In this document: positions 8,348 through 15,608 of the stretch, piece after piece
How the letters are laid out: every line of letters starts with the position of its first letter
Position numbering within the stretch: the first letter of the stretch is position 1
DNA from: Streptomyces sp. NBC_01314
GTDB lineage: Bacteria > Actinomycetota > Actinomycetes > Streptomycetales > Streptomycetaceae
DNA: 64,000 nucleotides
Reading direction: 5' to 3'
Assembly: GCF_041435215.1 (NCBI RefSeq)
Contig: NZ_CP108394.1
Coordinates: forward strand, 5,332,001-5,396,000
Notes under the pieces: model-generated
Told to the model about the DNA's origin: nothing
Seen by the model: only the letters and a program-made list of their open reading frames with translations
Database searches by the model: none
Position numbers and translations under genes: made by a program

Positions 8348-8572
8348 GTGTCCGGGAAGCCGCAGCCGCGCAAGGGTGACCGGGTGTCGTGGAAGAGTCA
8401 CGGGATCGAAACCACGGGCAAGGTCGAGAAGAAGATCACCGAGAGGACCGAGGCGGCCGGTCGTACCGTCGAGGCCTCTGCCCAGGACCCGCAGTACCAG
8501 GTCCGCAGCGAGAAGTCCGGGCGCAGTGCCGTGCACAAGCCGCAGGCGCTTCGCGGCAGGAAGACTTCCTAG
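8348..8572 (+). CDS. DUF2945 (hypervirulence-associated Tudor-like) protein
   Basis: A 74-aa basic protein. GTG 8348 sits 7 nt after GGGAGG (8335-8340). The sequence has the family pattern: a GDRVSWKSHG start, a central GKVEKKITERTEAAGRTV stretch, then QYQVRSEKSGRSAVHKPQAL. These small SH3/Tudor-like proteins are widespread in Actinobacteria and fungi; no biochemical role is established. It is monocistronic, between the kinase gene (divergent) and a convergent gene. Confidence 0.85.
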   Translation: MSGKPQPRKGDRVSWKSHGIETTGKVEKKITERTEAAGRTVEASAQDPQYQVRSEKSGRSAVHKPQALRGRKTS

Positions 8573-8619
8573 CAGAAAGAAGGGCTGACGGTTCGCGGAT
8601 CAGGCGCTGGTGGCGCTGT

Positions 8620-9096
8620 TCAGGGTGAGACGCGTTCCCGGTCGGACGTCGGCCAGACGTACGGCAGATCGTCCGGCACACCGGGGAAGGACGGGGCGTA
8701 GGTGGCCGGGTCCTTGCGTATCAGCGCGGACCGGTGGCTGAGGTGAAAGGCGTCGTCGCCGAGCCAAGGGGGCAGCTCCCCGGCGGCGGCCAGTCGCGGC
8801 TGGTCCCGTGTCGGCGAGGCGGGCCGGAACGCCTCGTAATCGGTGACCAGTGTGGCCGCGCAGCTGTCCTGATGGCCCTGCTCGCACCAGACCCCGCAGA
8901 CCTCCAGGCCGTACCGGACCAGCGCCTCCTCGTATCCCGCCCACATACGCACGGCCGGGTGCCGGCGCCACCCGTAGCCCGGCACGATGAGGCCGCGAAG
9001 GACCTGCAACGCCTCGACCCGCTGCTTACCGAGCCGACGCCGGTCCAGGACCTGCGCCGAGGCCCTGAAATCGGGATAGGGCAAGAAGGTCTGCAT
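8620..9096 (-). CDS. MSMEG_6728-type protein (Pyr_excise-like)
   Basis: A 158-aa conserved protein. From ATG 9096 it begins MQTFLPYPDF and continues SAQVLDRRRLGKQRVEALQ. This N-terminus is typical of the actinobacterial MSMEG_6728 family, related to the pyrimidine-dimer glycosylase domain (PF03013). The H-P-A-V-R-M-W motif and the FHLSHRSALIRKDP stretch near the C-terminus match the family. A DNA-repair role is a family-level guess. The start was chosen because family members begin at this strand; longer starts only add Pro/Arg-rich sequence. Confidence 0.8.
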   Translation of the reverse strand: MQTFLPYPDFRASAQVLDRRRLGKQRVEALQVLRGLIVPGYGWRRHPAVRMWAGYEEALVRYGLEVCGVWCEQGHQDSCAATLVTDYEAFRPASPTRDQPRLAAAGELPPWLGDDAFHLSHRSALIRKDPATYAPSFPGVPDDLPYVWPTSDRERVSP

Positions 9097-9272
9097 GCGT
9101 GCCCCTCTCTCGACCGCGGTCGGTACACACGAGGCGGGTACCCGTGTGTGAGGGCACGAAGACGGCATACCGGGGTGTGTCACGCGTCAAGAACCGACGC
9201 GGAGGCCGCGGCGGTGGGTCAGCCACAGGATGGCTGCCGCGCAGAGGGAGACCACAGCGACCGTGGCCGGTT

Positions 9273-9485
9273 CTACTTGCCGTTCTGTTCGGCGAGTGTG
9301 TGCGCCACGAGCGCGTTGGCGTGGCCGTGACCGAGGCCGTGTTCGGTCTTGAGCCAGGAGACGAGTTCCCTGTGCTTGGTGAGGGGCGAGGCCCGGATCA
9401 GGTCCTTCCACTCCGCTACCGGACGGCCGTACTTCTTCTCGATCGCGGGGAAGTAACTCGCGGGGCCCTTCACAGGTGCGGTCAT
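9273..9485 (-). CDS. DUF4287 domain protein
   Basis: A 70-aa protein. ATG 9485 is preceded on the minus strand by GGAAAGGA. It has the family signature YFPAIEKKYGRP, then WLKTEHGLGHGHANALVAH. DUF4287 proteins are small and helical and are often found alone or fused to DUF5655; the function is unknown. A 176-nt gap follows, in which I see nothing convincing. Confidence 0.82.
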   Translation of the reverse strand: MTAPVKGPASYFPAIEKKYGRPVAEWKDLIRASPLTKHRELVSWLKTEHGLGHGHANALVAHTLAEQNGK

Positions 9486-9693
9486 GTCGGTCGCGTCCTT
9501 TCCTTCGGTCGCCGAACAGCCCGCCGAACGACGCACGTCGGCGTGTGACGTGCGGCGTTCGGCGTGTGCTGTCGGTGATGACCGGTGGAGGCAGCCGATG
9601 CCATCGCTCTACAGAAGTGATCCGGGTCACTCGCTCACCTCTGCGGCCCACGGCGCCTGCTGAGAGGCGAGGGGCTCCCGCGCGGTCGTGCGG

Positions 9694-10782
9694 TTACTTG
9701 AGCTCGGCGTCGGTGTAGCGGTCGCTCGCGGCCAGGACGTACTCGTAGTTGCTCTTGTCGACGCTGATCGGCTGCAGCAGGTAGGCGGGTACGGCCTTGA
9801 CGCCGTTCTTGTACGCCCGCCTGTTGTTCAGCTGCGGCGTCTCGCCGTTGAGGATGTCGTCGGCCATGTTCGCGGCGACCTCGGCGAGTTGGCGGAGGTC
9901 CTTGAAGACGGTCTGCGACTGCTCACCCGCGATGATCGACTTCACCGAGGCCAGTTCGGCGTCCTGGCCGGTGATGACCGGGAGGGGCTTGCTCGCGGTG
10001 CCGTAGCCGGCCGCCTTCAGCGCGGTCAGGACGCCGATGGAGATGCCGTCGTACGGCGACAGGACCGCGTCGACCTGCTTGCTCCCGTACGACTTTCCGA
10101 GGACCTCGGTCATGCGCTTCTGCGCGGTGGGCCCGTCCCAGCGCAGGGTGGTGATCTCGTCCATCGCGGTCTGGCCGGACGGGACGACCAACTGCTTGTT
10201 GTCCAGATACGGCTGCAGCAGGTGCATCGCGCCGTCGAAGAAGAACTTGGTGTTGTTGTCGTCGGGAGAGCCGGCGAACAGTTCTATGTTGAACGGGCCC
10301 TTGCCGTCCTCCAGGCCGAGCTTCTCGATGATGTGGCGGGCCTGGAGCCGGCCGACCTGCTCGTTGTCGAAGGAGACGTAGTAGTCGACGTTCTTGGTGC
10401 CGAGGATGAGGCGGTCGTAGGAGATCACGGGAATGTCCTCGGCGGCGGCCTGTTCGAGCGCGCCGTTCAGCGACTTGTTGTCGATGGCCGCGACGATCAG
10501 CGCGTCCACGCCCTGCTTGACCAGTTTCTCGATCTGCGAGGCCTGGGTCTTCGGGTTGTCCTCGCCGTAGAGCAGCTCGGTCTTGTACCCCTTGCTCTGC
10601 AGGTCCTCGACGACGCTCTTGCCGTCGGTGAGCCAGCGCTCGGAGGCCCGGGTCGGCATGGCGATGCCGATGGTGCCGCGCTCGGAGGTGCTCTGGCTGG
10701 TCTGGCCGCCGCAGGCGGACACGGTGAGGGCGAGGGAGACCGCTCCGGCTAGGGCGGCAAGGGCGGCTCTGCGGTTGGGCAT
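9694..10782 (-). CDS. Sugar ABC transporter substrate-binding lipoprotein, orphan
   Basis: A 362-aa periplasmic-binding protein of the XylF/ChvE (type I, ribose-like) family. The signal peptide ends in VSAC with the lipidated Cys at residue 24. The IGIAMPTRASERW start, GVDALIVAAIDN, VISYDRL, and the late GQDAELASVKSIIAGEQSQTVFKD are hallmarks of xylose/multiple-sugar binders. A ribosome site AGGGA precedes ATG 10782. No ATPase or permease gene adjoins it, unlike the second binder at 18314. The only neighbour is a decayed enolase-family fragment, so this may be the survivor of a lost sugar-uptake operon. Confidence 0.9.
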   Translation of the reverse strand: MPNRRAALAALAGAVSLALTVSACGGQTSQSTSERGTIGIAMPTRASERWLTDGKSVVEDLQSKGYKTELLYGEDNPKTQASQIEKLVKQGVDALIVAAIDNKSLNGALEQAAAEDIPVISYDRLILGTKNVDYYVSFDNEQVGRLQARHIIEKLGLEDGKGPFNIELFAGSPDDNNTKFFFDGAMHLLQPYLDNKQLVVPSGQTAMDEITTLRWDGPTAQKRMTEVLGKSYGSKQVDAVLSPYDGISIGVLTALKAAGYGTASKPLPVITGQDAELASVKSIIAGEQSQTVFKDLRQLAEVAANMADDILNGETPQLNNRRAYKNGVKAVPAYLLQPISVDKSNYEYVLAASDRYTDAELK

Positions 10783-10848
10783 GGTGATCGTTCCCTGTTC
10801 TCGTCGAGATGGACCGAACGTCAGGCGTGCGGTGGGGGGCGCGGAAAA

Positions 10849-10911
10849 TCCGCTCGGCGACCTGGTGAATTCGCTCGACGGCCTCGTGGCTCCGCTCGGC
10901 GACCTCGTGGA
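10849..10911. repeat. Three 21-bp tandem repeats
   Basis: Units of TCCGCTCGGCGACCTSGTGRM type sit at 10849-10869, 10870-10890 and 10891-10911. The period is seven codons and several frames stay open. I see no ribosome site tied to it, so I treat it as a non-coding minisatellite in the leader of the sugar-binding gene. Confidence 0.8.
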
Positions 10912-11039
10912 TCCGCACGTGGTTCGCCAAGGTCCTCGGCGGGCTTGGTGCACCCGTCGCGGCGGTGAGGAGCGGCCGACGGACCTCGCTGGAGTCATCG
11001 CGACACAGGTCGCCCGGCACATCGCCGGAGCCGGCGGCC

Positions 11040-11162
11040 GGACGCCTCGGCGTCCCCGGTCCCGCCGACTGCCGGCATCCCTCTGCCGGTGTTCACCTGG
11101 ACATGGGTAAGGCTGCGCCACGGCGTTCCGGCCAGGTATGTGCTGATTCCGGTGATACGCAG
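11040..11162 (-). pseudogene. Remnant of an enolase-superfamily (mandelate racemase-like) gene start
   Basis: Read on the minus strand from 11162, the codons give LRITGISTYLAGTPWRSL, then THVQVNTGRGMPAVGG. This closely follows the N-terminus of actinobacterial mandelate racemase/muconate-lactonizing-type enzymes (MRITGIST..VGTPWRNLTYVQVHTDEGLTGVGE, from memory). The expected ATG is CTG here, although a plausible AAAGGCGAG ribosome site remains upstream. Similarity fades after about 40 codons and no barrel domain follows. The gene is dead or truncated. It lies upstream of the orphan sugar-binding lipoprotein in the same direction, which fits a former sugar-acid pathway. Confidence 0.55.
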
Positions 11163-11660
11163 GGCACTCGCCTTTCCCGTCGTTCGAAATCTCGTCACAC
11201 GGTCGGAAGATGGGCGAGATTGGCGAGACATTAGGAGCGGATGTGCAGGGTGTCAACGGAACGCACACAAACGGATCCAGAAAGCTGTCGACAATTGCCC
11301 CTCTCCCGACTTCCGTTGTCCGGGCCTGTTCGAGATCTCGGCCGTCGGGAGCCCCGCCGGTCAGGGTGTGAGCCGCTGACGGCCGATGACGGAGAGCAGG
11401 TGAACAGGACCTGCGGCTCGGCGCGCTGCGGATGACCTACACCTTGCCGCTGGACGACTTCCCGCATGTCCGCGTGACGCAAGGCGGCGCGTCGGCGAAC
11501 TGCCGTTCGCAGCCGATGTGTTGTTGTGTCACAGCGGTGTACCGAAGGGAGGACGGGCGTGACCTGGGGGCTTCGGGGCTCCTCATAGTCAGCACAGAGC
11601 GGGAGACCGGCGGGAACGCCGTCGGACCCCCCGCCGCCCCGCCCCCGGAAGGAACCTCCC
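11163..11660. other. Gap of about 500 bp without a supported gene
   Basis: Short frames here lack a convincing start, ribosome site or recognisable protein. Base composition is lower in GC than the surroundings around 11165-11340, as expected for promoters. It must hold the promoter of the duplicated lipoprotein gene that follows. Confidence 0.5.
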
Positions 11661-12476
11661 GTGATCAACCGCCACCTCCGCAAGGCCGTCGTCCTCACCG
11701 CCGCACTCACCGCAGGACTGCTGATGACGGCGTGCCAGAACGGCACCGACGACAGCTCGTCCAGCAAGGCCGGGACGGATACGACGGCGGTCGCGGAGAA
11801 GGCGTCGGACGCCAAGAAGTCCAAGGGCGTCAGCGGCACGTTCGAGAACGGCAAGGTCACCTACCTCGCCCCGGGCAAGTACATCGTGTCCGCGCCGGGC
11901 AAGGACGACCAGCAGTTCTGGGTCGCCGACGACACCGAGGTCTACGGCGTCGGCACGATATGCGGCGAGGCGGGGTCCAAGGTCGACGCGCCGTGCACGC
12001 TGGACCAGTTGGAGGCGGCCGTCAAGAAGGGGGCCGTGAACGCCGACGTGGAGATGAAGAAGGGCGTCGCGACCCTGGTGACCGAGCGGCGTGCCGCCCA
12101 GCAGGACAGCGGCTCCGAACCCGAGTCCGACGCCAGCAACGGGCCCGACTCCGACTCCGACTCCCGCGAGACCGTCGTCGAGGGCATCAACGAGGGCAAG
12201 GGCGTCAACGGAACCTGGTTCGGCAACGTCTCCTACCTGGCGCCGGGCAAGTACACGGTCTCCGACATGAAGGGCACCGAGCAGCAGTTCCTCGTCGCCG
12301 AGGACACCGAGATCTGGGGTTACGACGACATCTGCGATGCCGTGAACACGGGTCCGGTCGGCGAGGGCGGCATCGAGTGCACCGAGGCCGAACTGGAGGC
12401 GGCCGCCAAGAAGGGCTTCAGCGCCGAGGTCGTGATCAGCAACGGCATCGCGACCACCATCCGCGACGACCACTGA
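11661..12476 (+). CDS. Lipoprotein with two copies of a novel ~90-aa domain
   Basis: 271 aa from GTG 11661, after GGAAGGAA. The signal peptide ends in MTAC with the lipidated Cys at residue 25. The rest is two homologous halves: residues 55-145 (KGVSGTF, VTYLAPGKYIVS, QQFWVADDTEVYG, TICGEAG, CTLDQLEAAVKKG) and 180-271 (KGVNGTW, VSYLAPGKYTVS, QQFLVAEDTEIWG, DICDAVN, CTEAELEAAAKKG). Each half has two Cys at matching positions, probably disulfide-bonded. An acidic Ser/Asp linker joins them. I do not recognise the family. The exposed location and paired domains suggest ligand or ion binding, but nothing shows the ligand. Confidence 0.85.
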   Translation: MINRHLRKAVVLTAALTAGLLMTACQNGTDDSSSSKAGTDTTAVAEKASDAKKSKGVSGTFENGKVTYLAPGKYIVSAPGKDDQQFWVADDTEVYGVGTICGEAGSKVDAPCTLDQLEAAVKKGAVNADVEMKKGVATLVTERRAAQQDSGSEPESDASNGPDSDSDSRETVVEGINEGKGVNGTWFGNVSYLAPGKYTVSDMKGTEQQFLVAEDTEIWGYDDICDAVNTGPVGEGGIECTEAELEAAAKKGFSAEVVISNGIATTIRDDH

Positions 12477-12531
12477 GCCGCGACGATCACTGGGTCGCGA
12501 CAACCACTGAGCCGCGGGCCGGACGGAATGC

Positions 12532-12571
12532 GGGGTGACGGGGTGACGGGGTGGCGGGGTGACGGGGTGAC
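12532..12571. repeat. 8-bp tandem repeat (GGGGTGAC x5)
   Basis: Five contiguous GGGGTGAC units; the third reads GGGGTGGC. It lies between the lipoprotein stop and the DUF5990 start. No function is evident. Confidence 0.85.
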
Positions 12572-12601
12572 GGGGACGCCGTCGGCGGGATGATGGTCGT
12601 C

Positions 12602-13078
12602 ATGCGCATCCGCATCGACGCCGTCGACCTGCCCGGCCTCACCCGTCCCGCCTCCGCCGACGGCAGAGTCCCCGCGTACGGCAACCTCCACGTCGCCGTG
12701 CAACGCCGCGACCGTCCGGCCGAACTCCTCGCACCACAGCCCGGCGACGCGCCGTCCGCCACCTGGACCTTGGAGTGCACCACGAGCACCTCGGCGACCG
12801 GCACCGAGGTCAGGGGCCCCTACGTGCAGGACCGTCTGGGCCGGCGGTTCGTCTACCTGTCGTGGGGCACGGTCGACGAGTCGGGCACCTTCACGATGTT
12901 CCGCCGCGCCAAGCTCATGCTCGACGTCATCCCCGCCGACGTGCTCGCCGCCGCCGCTCGCGACGGGCTGCTGGTCGGACGCCTCGGCCTGACCGACACG
13001 GAGGGCGGGCCCCTGTGCGCGCGAGTCGAGCCCCCGCACATCACCTGGACCGCCGAGCGCGTCGGTTGGCTCAGGTAG
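12602..13078 (+). CDS. DUF5990 family protein
   Basis: A 158-aa soluble protein. ATG 12602 gives MRIRIDAVDLPG, the usual family start; an in-frame ATG four codons upstream (12590) is also possible. Conserved stretches include a LHVAVQRRD strand, GPYVQDRLGRRFVYLSWG, and the C-terminal LGLTDTEGGPLCARV with PPHITWT. Family members are found across actinobacteria, often next to unrelated genes, with no assigned activity. It is monocistronic; no terminator was identified before the cold-shock promoter region. Confidence 0.82.
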   Translation: MRIRIDAVDLPGLTRPASADGRVPAYGNLHVAVQRRDRPAELLAPQPGDAPSATWTLECTTSTSATGTEVRGPYVQDRLGRRFVYLSWGTVDESGTFTMFRRAKLMLDVIPADVLAAAARDGLLVGRLGLTDTEGGPLCARVEPPHITWTAERVGWLR

Positions 13079-13217
13079 CTCAGGTGGCTCAGGGACCGCC
13101 ACATCCACGTGGATCAATATCTGCATCCGTGAAGTGAGAAATAGGTGGGGAGCGCGTCGAGTATTCCTCGACCGCCGACCGGAACGGAATTATTGATCAC
13201 TCAGGGCCGATCGCGTC

Positions 13218-13262
13218 GTGCTAATGTCGATGTCAGTTGCAGGTGTGGTTGCCAGAAGGTTC
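13218..13262 (+). promoter_or_regulatory. Promoter and conserved leader element of the first cold-shock gene
   Basis: An extended -10 (TGCTAATGT, with TAATGT at 13222-13227) is followed by a leader segment AGTTGCAGGTGTGGTTGCC. The same 45-nt block, without gaps, occurs before the second cold-shock gene at 47281-47325 (29 of 45 identical; 22 of the last 28). This implies a shared promoter type and a conserved 5' UTR element. Confidence 0.6.
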
Positions 13263-13345
13263 ATTTTTCCGACGGGTTAATCAGCACGGCGACGCGGAGT
13301 CCGCACACGGCGAATTCCGCACCTCGTCTCCGAAGGAGAAATAAC

Positions 13346-13549
13346 ATGGCTACTGGCACCGTGAAGTGGTTCAACGCTGAAAAGGGCTTCGGCTTCATCG
13401 AGCAGGACGGCGGCGGCCCCGACGTCTTCGCCCACTACTCGAACATCGCCACCCAGGGCTTCCGCGAGCTGCAGGAAGGCCAGAAGGTGTCCTTCGACAT
13501 CGCGCAGGGCCAGAAGGGCCCGACGGCCGAGAACATCGTTCCCGCCTGA
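13346..13549 (+). CDS. Cold-shock protein (CspA family)
   Basis: A 67-aa OB-fold single-strand nucleic-acid-binding protein. Both RNA-binding motifs are intact: RNP1 KGFGFIEQ and RNP2 VFAHY. The start is ATG 13346 after GAAGGAGA. An A/T-rich leader of about 110 nt from the proposed -10 is typical of csp genes. A strong intrinsic terminator follows. It is 90% or more like the product of the second csp gene in this window (47472), differing mainly at AQ/SE and the IAQ/VTQ positions. Its likely role is an RNA chaperone or transcript antiterminator. Confidence 0.96.
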   Translation: MATGTVKWFNAEKGFGFIEQDGGGPDVFAHYSNIATQGFRELQEGQKVSFDIAQGQKGPTAENIVPA

Positions 13550-13574
13550 CGCTCGCGCCAACGCATACTTGACA

Positions 13575-13613
13575 GCTGGGGCCCGCACCTTGAGGTGCGG
13601 GCCCCGGCTTTTT
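13575..13613 (+). terminator. Intrinsic terminator of csp
   Basis: Stem GGGGCCCGCACC (13578-13589), loop TTGA, matching arm GGTGCGGGCCCC (13594-13605), then GGCTTTTT. It is a textbook factor-independent terminator 26 nt after the csp stop. Confidence 0.92.
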
Positions 13614-14020
13614 GGCATTTCAGGACGCGTCAATCTCATTAATTGTGTCAATCGGAGCCGGCGCCGATCATCTACGGACCCTTCTGCTCTCTCGATTCTC
13701 TGCCGATTGTCTGCGCCGTCATTCCTGCTGCGGAAAATTCCGCCCATGTGGCCGCGCGGCTGCCCCGCCCTCCCCGTCGCGTCGACGAGTCCGGCGCCAG
13801 GGCGGCCCGGCGTCGGAAGCCCGCCGGCCGCGGTCGGGTCGTAGGCGACCGGACCGCCACCCAAGACCTGACGGACCCGACGGACCCGGCGGCCCTGACG
13901 GACTGGACCTCAACGGACTCGATGGACTCAACGGACTCGACGAATCGACGGCTCGGATCGCCCGTTGCCACTGGTCACAGGCTATCTGCGCCCCCAGGCG
14001 ACTGAAATCTACTTTTGCCA
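13614..14020. other. Intergenic region with 9-bp repeats
   Basis: No supported gene. The stretch 13869-13945 is a degenerate 9-bp tandem array (GACGGACCC drifting to GGACTCAAC and GGACTCGAC). All three forward frames are open across it but give only low-complexity peptides without a ribosome site. Confidence 0.6.
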
Positions 14021-14023
14021 GAG

Positions 14024-14052
14024 TAGACATTGGACGCCAGTGTGGTTAGTCT
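14024..14052 (+). promoter_or_regulatory. Promoter of the MerR gene
   Basis: -35 TAGACA (14024-14029), 17-bp spacer, -10 TAGTCT (14047-14052). This is a good HrdB-type match and predicts a leader of about 270 nt before the MerR start. Confidence 0.6.
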
Positions 14053-14272
14053 TTGGCTCGTCGAGACAAACACGACACAAGAACGGAGGAGCAGACGCCA
14101 TCAGGCTCGCCCGGCCCGAGAGGCACTCGGCCCGGGTACCGCAAGACCCCGGATTGGAAGGTGGTCCCCGGTCACGCAGCCACGATCCCCGCACCCCCCT
14201 TCTGCAGGGCTGGTAGCGGAAGAAGCAGGTCGGCTGAGCACAAGAGCCGACGGATGGTGTTGAATTTCCTTC

Positions 14273-14304
14273 GGGGCCTTGGTGCCGTACGGCACCAGGG
14301 CCCC
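14273..14304. promoter_or_regulatory. 32-bp near-perfect palindrome in the MerR leader
   Basis: Arms of 16 bp (14273-14288 and 14289-14304) match except for one position, which would be a G-U pair in RNA. The core is GGTGCCGTACGGCACC. It ends 25 nt before the MerR ATG and has no U-tract after it. Either an operator or, once transcribed, a hairpin next to the ribosome site. Confidence 0.65.
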
Positions 14305-14329
14305 TCGACGCGTTGCACAACGAGGTGAC

Positions 14330-14683
14330 ATGACAGCAGAGATCCCCCTCAGTAATCGTCTGGACGACGACGACTACCCCGCATACACGATGGGGCGGGC
14401 CGCCGAGATGCTCGGCGCCACCCCGGCCTTCCTCCGAGCCATCGGTGAGGCTCGTCTGATCACTCCGCTGCGCTCGGAGGGCGGACACCGCCGGTACTCC
14501 CGCTACCAACTGCGGATCGCCGCGCGCGCCCGCGAGCTCGTCGACAGGGGCACCCCGATCGATGCCGCCTGCCGCATCGTCATCCTTGAGGACCAGCTTG
14601 AAGAAGCTCAGCGCATCAACGCCGAGTACCGCCGCCGCGACGGGCGCGACGCGCCCGACAGCTCCGCTCCCGGTTCTGGCTGA
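14330..14683 (+). CDS. MerR-family transcriptional regulator
   Basis: 117 aa. The winged-helix domain is recognisable from YTMGRAAEMLGATPAFLRAIGEARLITPLRSEGGHRRYSR spread over residues 18-60, including the family hallmark GGHRRYS. A short coiled coil follows (ILEDQLEEAQRINAEYRRR). There is no effector domain or metal-binding Cys, so it is a minimal MerR of the kind that often senses through protein contacts or acts in development. ATG 14330 follows GAGGTGAC; an upstream GTG at 14279 lies inside the palindrome and is less likely. It is convergent with the deacetylase gene, with only three bases between stops. Confidence 0.9.
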   Translation: MTAEIPLSNRLDDDDYPAYTMGRAAEMLGATPAFLRAIGEARLITPLRSEGGHRRYSRYQLRIAARARELVDRGTPIDAACRIVILEDQLEEAQRINAEYRRRDGRDAPDSSAPGSG

Positions 14684-14686
14684 AGG

Positions 14687-15403
14687 TCACGGTCGGTAGG
14701 CGGCACGGTTGTGGTAGGTGACCTTTCCGGTGGGGAGCTTGGCCGGGGCGAAGAGCTGGTCGACGGTCACGAAAGAGAAGCCGCGGGCCTTGAGGGCCTT
14801 GATGATGCCCGGCACCGCGTCGACCGTCGTCTTGTGGATGTCGTGCATGAGGACGATGTCGCCGGGCCTGGTCTCCGCGTTGACGTACTTGATGAGCCGG
14901 GCCGAGTCGCGGTACTTCCAGTCGAGGGTGTCGACGCTCCAGTGGACCAGCGGCCGTCCGGCGGCCGAGCGGACCGCCGCGTTGTGGGCGCCGTAGGGGG
15001 CCCGGACGGTGGTGGGCTTCGTTCCCGTCGCCTGCTTGATCACCGTGTCCGTGCGGGAGAACTGTGACTTGATCTTCGCGGCGCTGAGCTTGGTCAGATC
15101 GGCGTGGTCCCAGCTGTGGTTGCCTATCTGGTGACCGGCCTTCGCTGCGGTCTTCACCGTCGACGGGTTCTTCTGGACGTTCGTGCCGACGGCGTAGAAG
15201 GTCGCTCTGACGTCCCGTTCGTTCAGCAGGCGCAGCAGCCGCTGGGTGTCGGTGACCGGCCCGTCGTCGAAGGTGAGAGCGACACACTTCACCTTGCGGC
15301 AGTCGACGGCCTGGGGTGCGGCGGAGGCGGACGTGGTGGTGCCGGCCAGCGTGGTGCCGCAAAGCGCTGCGGTGATGGCCGAGATGACGAGGCGTCGTTG
15401 CAT
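14687..15403 (-). CDS. Secreted polysaccharide deacetylase (NodB, CE4)
   Basis: 238 aa. ATG 15403 follows GGAGGATTCG. The signal peptide is at about residues 1-28 (Ala cleavage, SASAAP). The NodB domain carries the CE4 motifs: TFDDGP (catalytic base and metal Asp), HSWDH (metal His pair), RAPYG, DTLDW and the late VLMHD. All are intact, so an active metal-dependent N- or O-deacetylase acting on chitin oligomers, xylan or peptidoglycan is expected. The gene is monocistronic. Confidence 0.92.
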   Translation of the reverse strand: MQRRLVISAITAALCGTTLAGTTTSASAAPQAVDCRKVKCVALTFDDGPVTDTQRLLRLLNERDVRATFYAVGTNVQKNPSTVKTAAKAGHQIGNHSWDHADLTKLSAAKIKSQFSRTDTVIKQATGTKPTTVRAPYGAHNAAVRSAAGRPLVHWSVDTLDWKYRDSARLIKYVNAETRPGDIVLMHDIHKTTVDAVPGIIKALKARGFSFVTVDQLFAPAKLPTGKVTYHNRAAYRP

Positions 15404-15608
15404 CGAATCCTCCGGTGGCGGTGAACATCCCTTGCGTGCGGGTGACTTCGTGGTTAGACGCACTCGACGCGGGCTTGGATGTACGCCGGAACCGGAGCGG
15501 AGCAAATCGGCGGGAACGGGCGCGAATCAGTGTGATGGGAGCTGATCAGTGTGATGGGAGCTGATCGGAGTGACGGGCTCTGATCGGAGCGGATCGGAGC
15601 GGCTCAAA

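Noticed and set aside
9187..9272. Short hydrophobic peptide frame after the DUF4287 gene
   Set aside because: Only about 23 residues from a GTG, without a ribosome site; it looks like chance.
10583..11110. Forward frame with heptad-like LGDLV repeats
   Set aside because: It is antisense to the sugar-binding gene and its repeat part is simply the 21-bp DNA repeat; no ribosome site.
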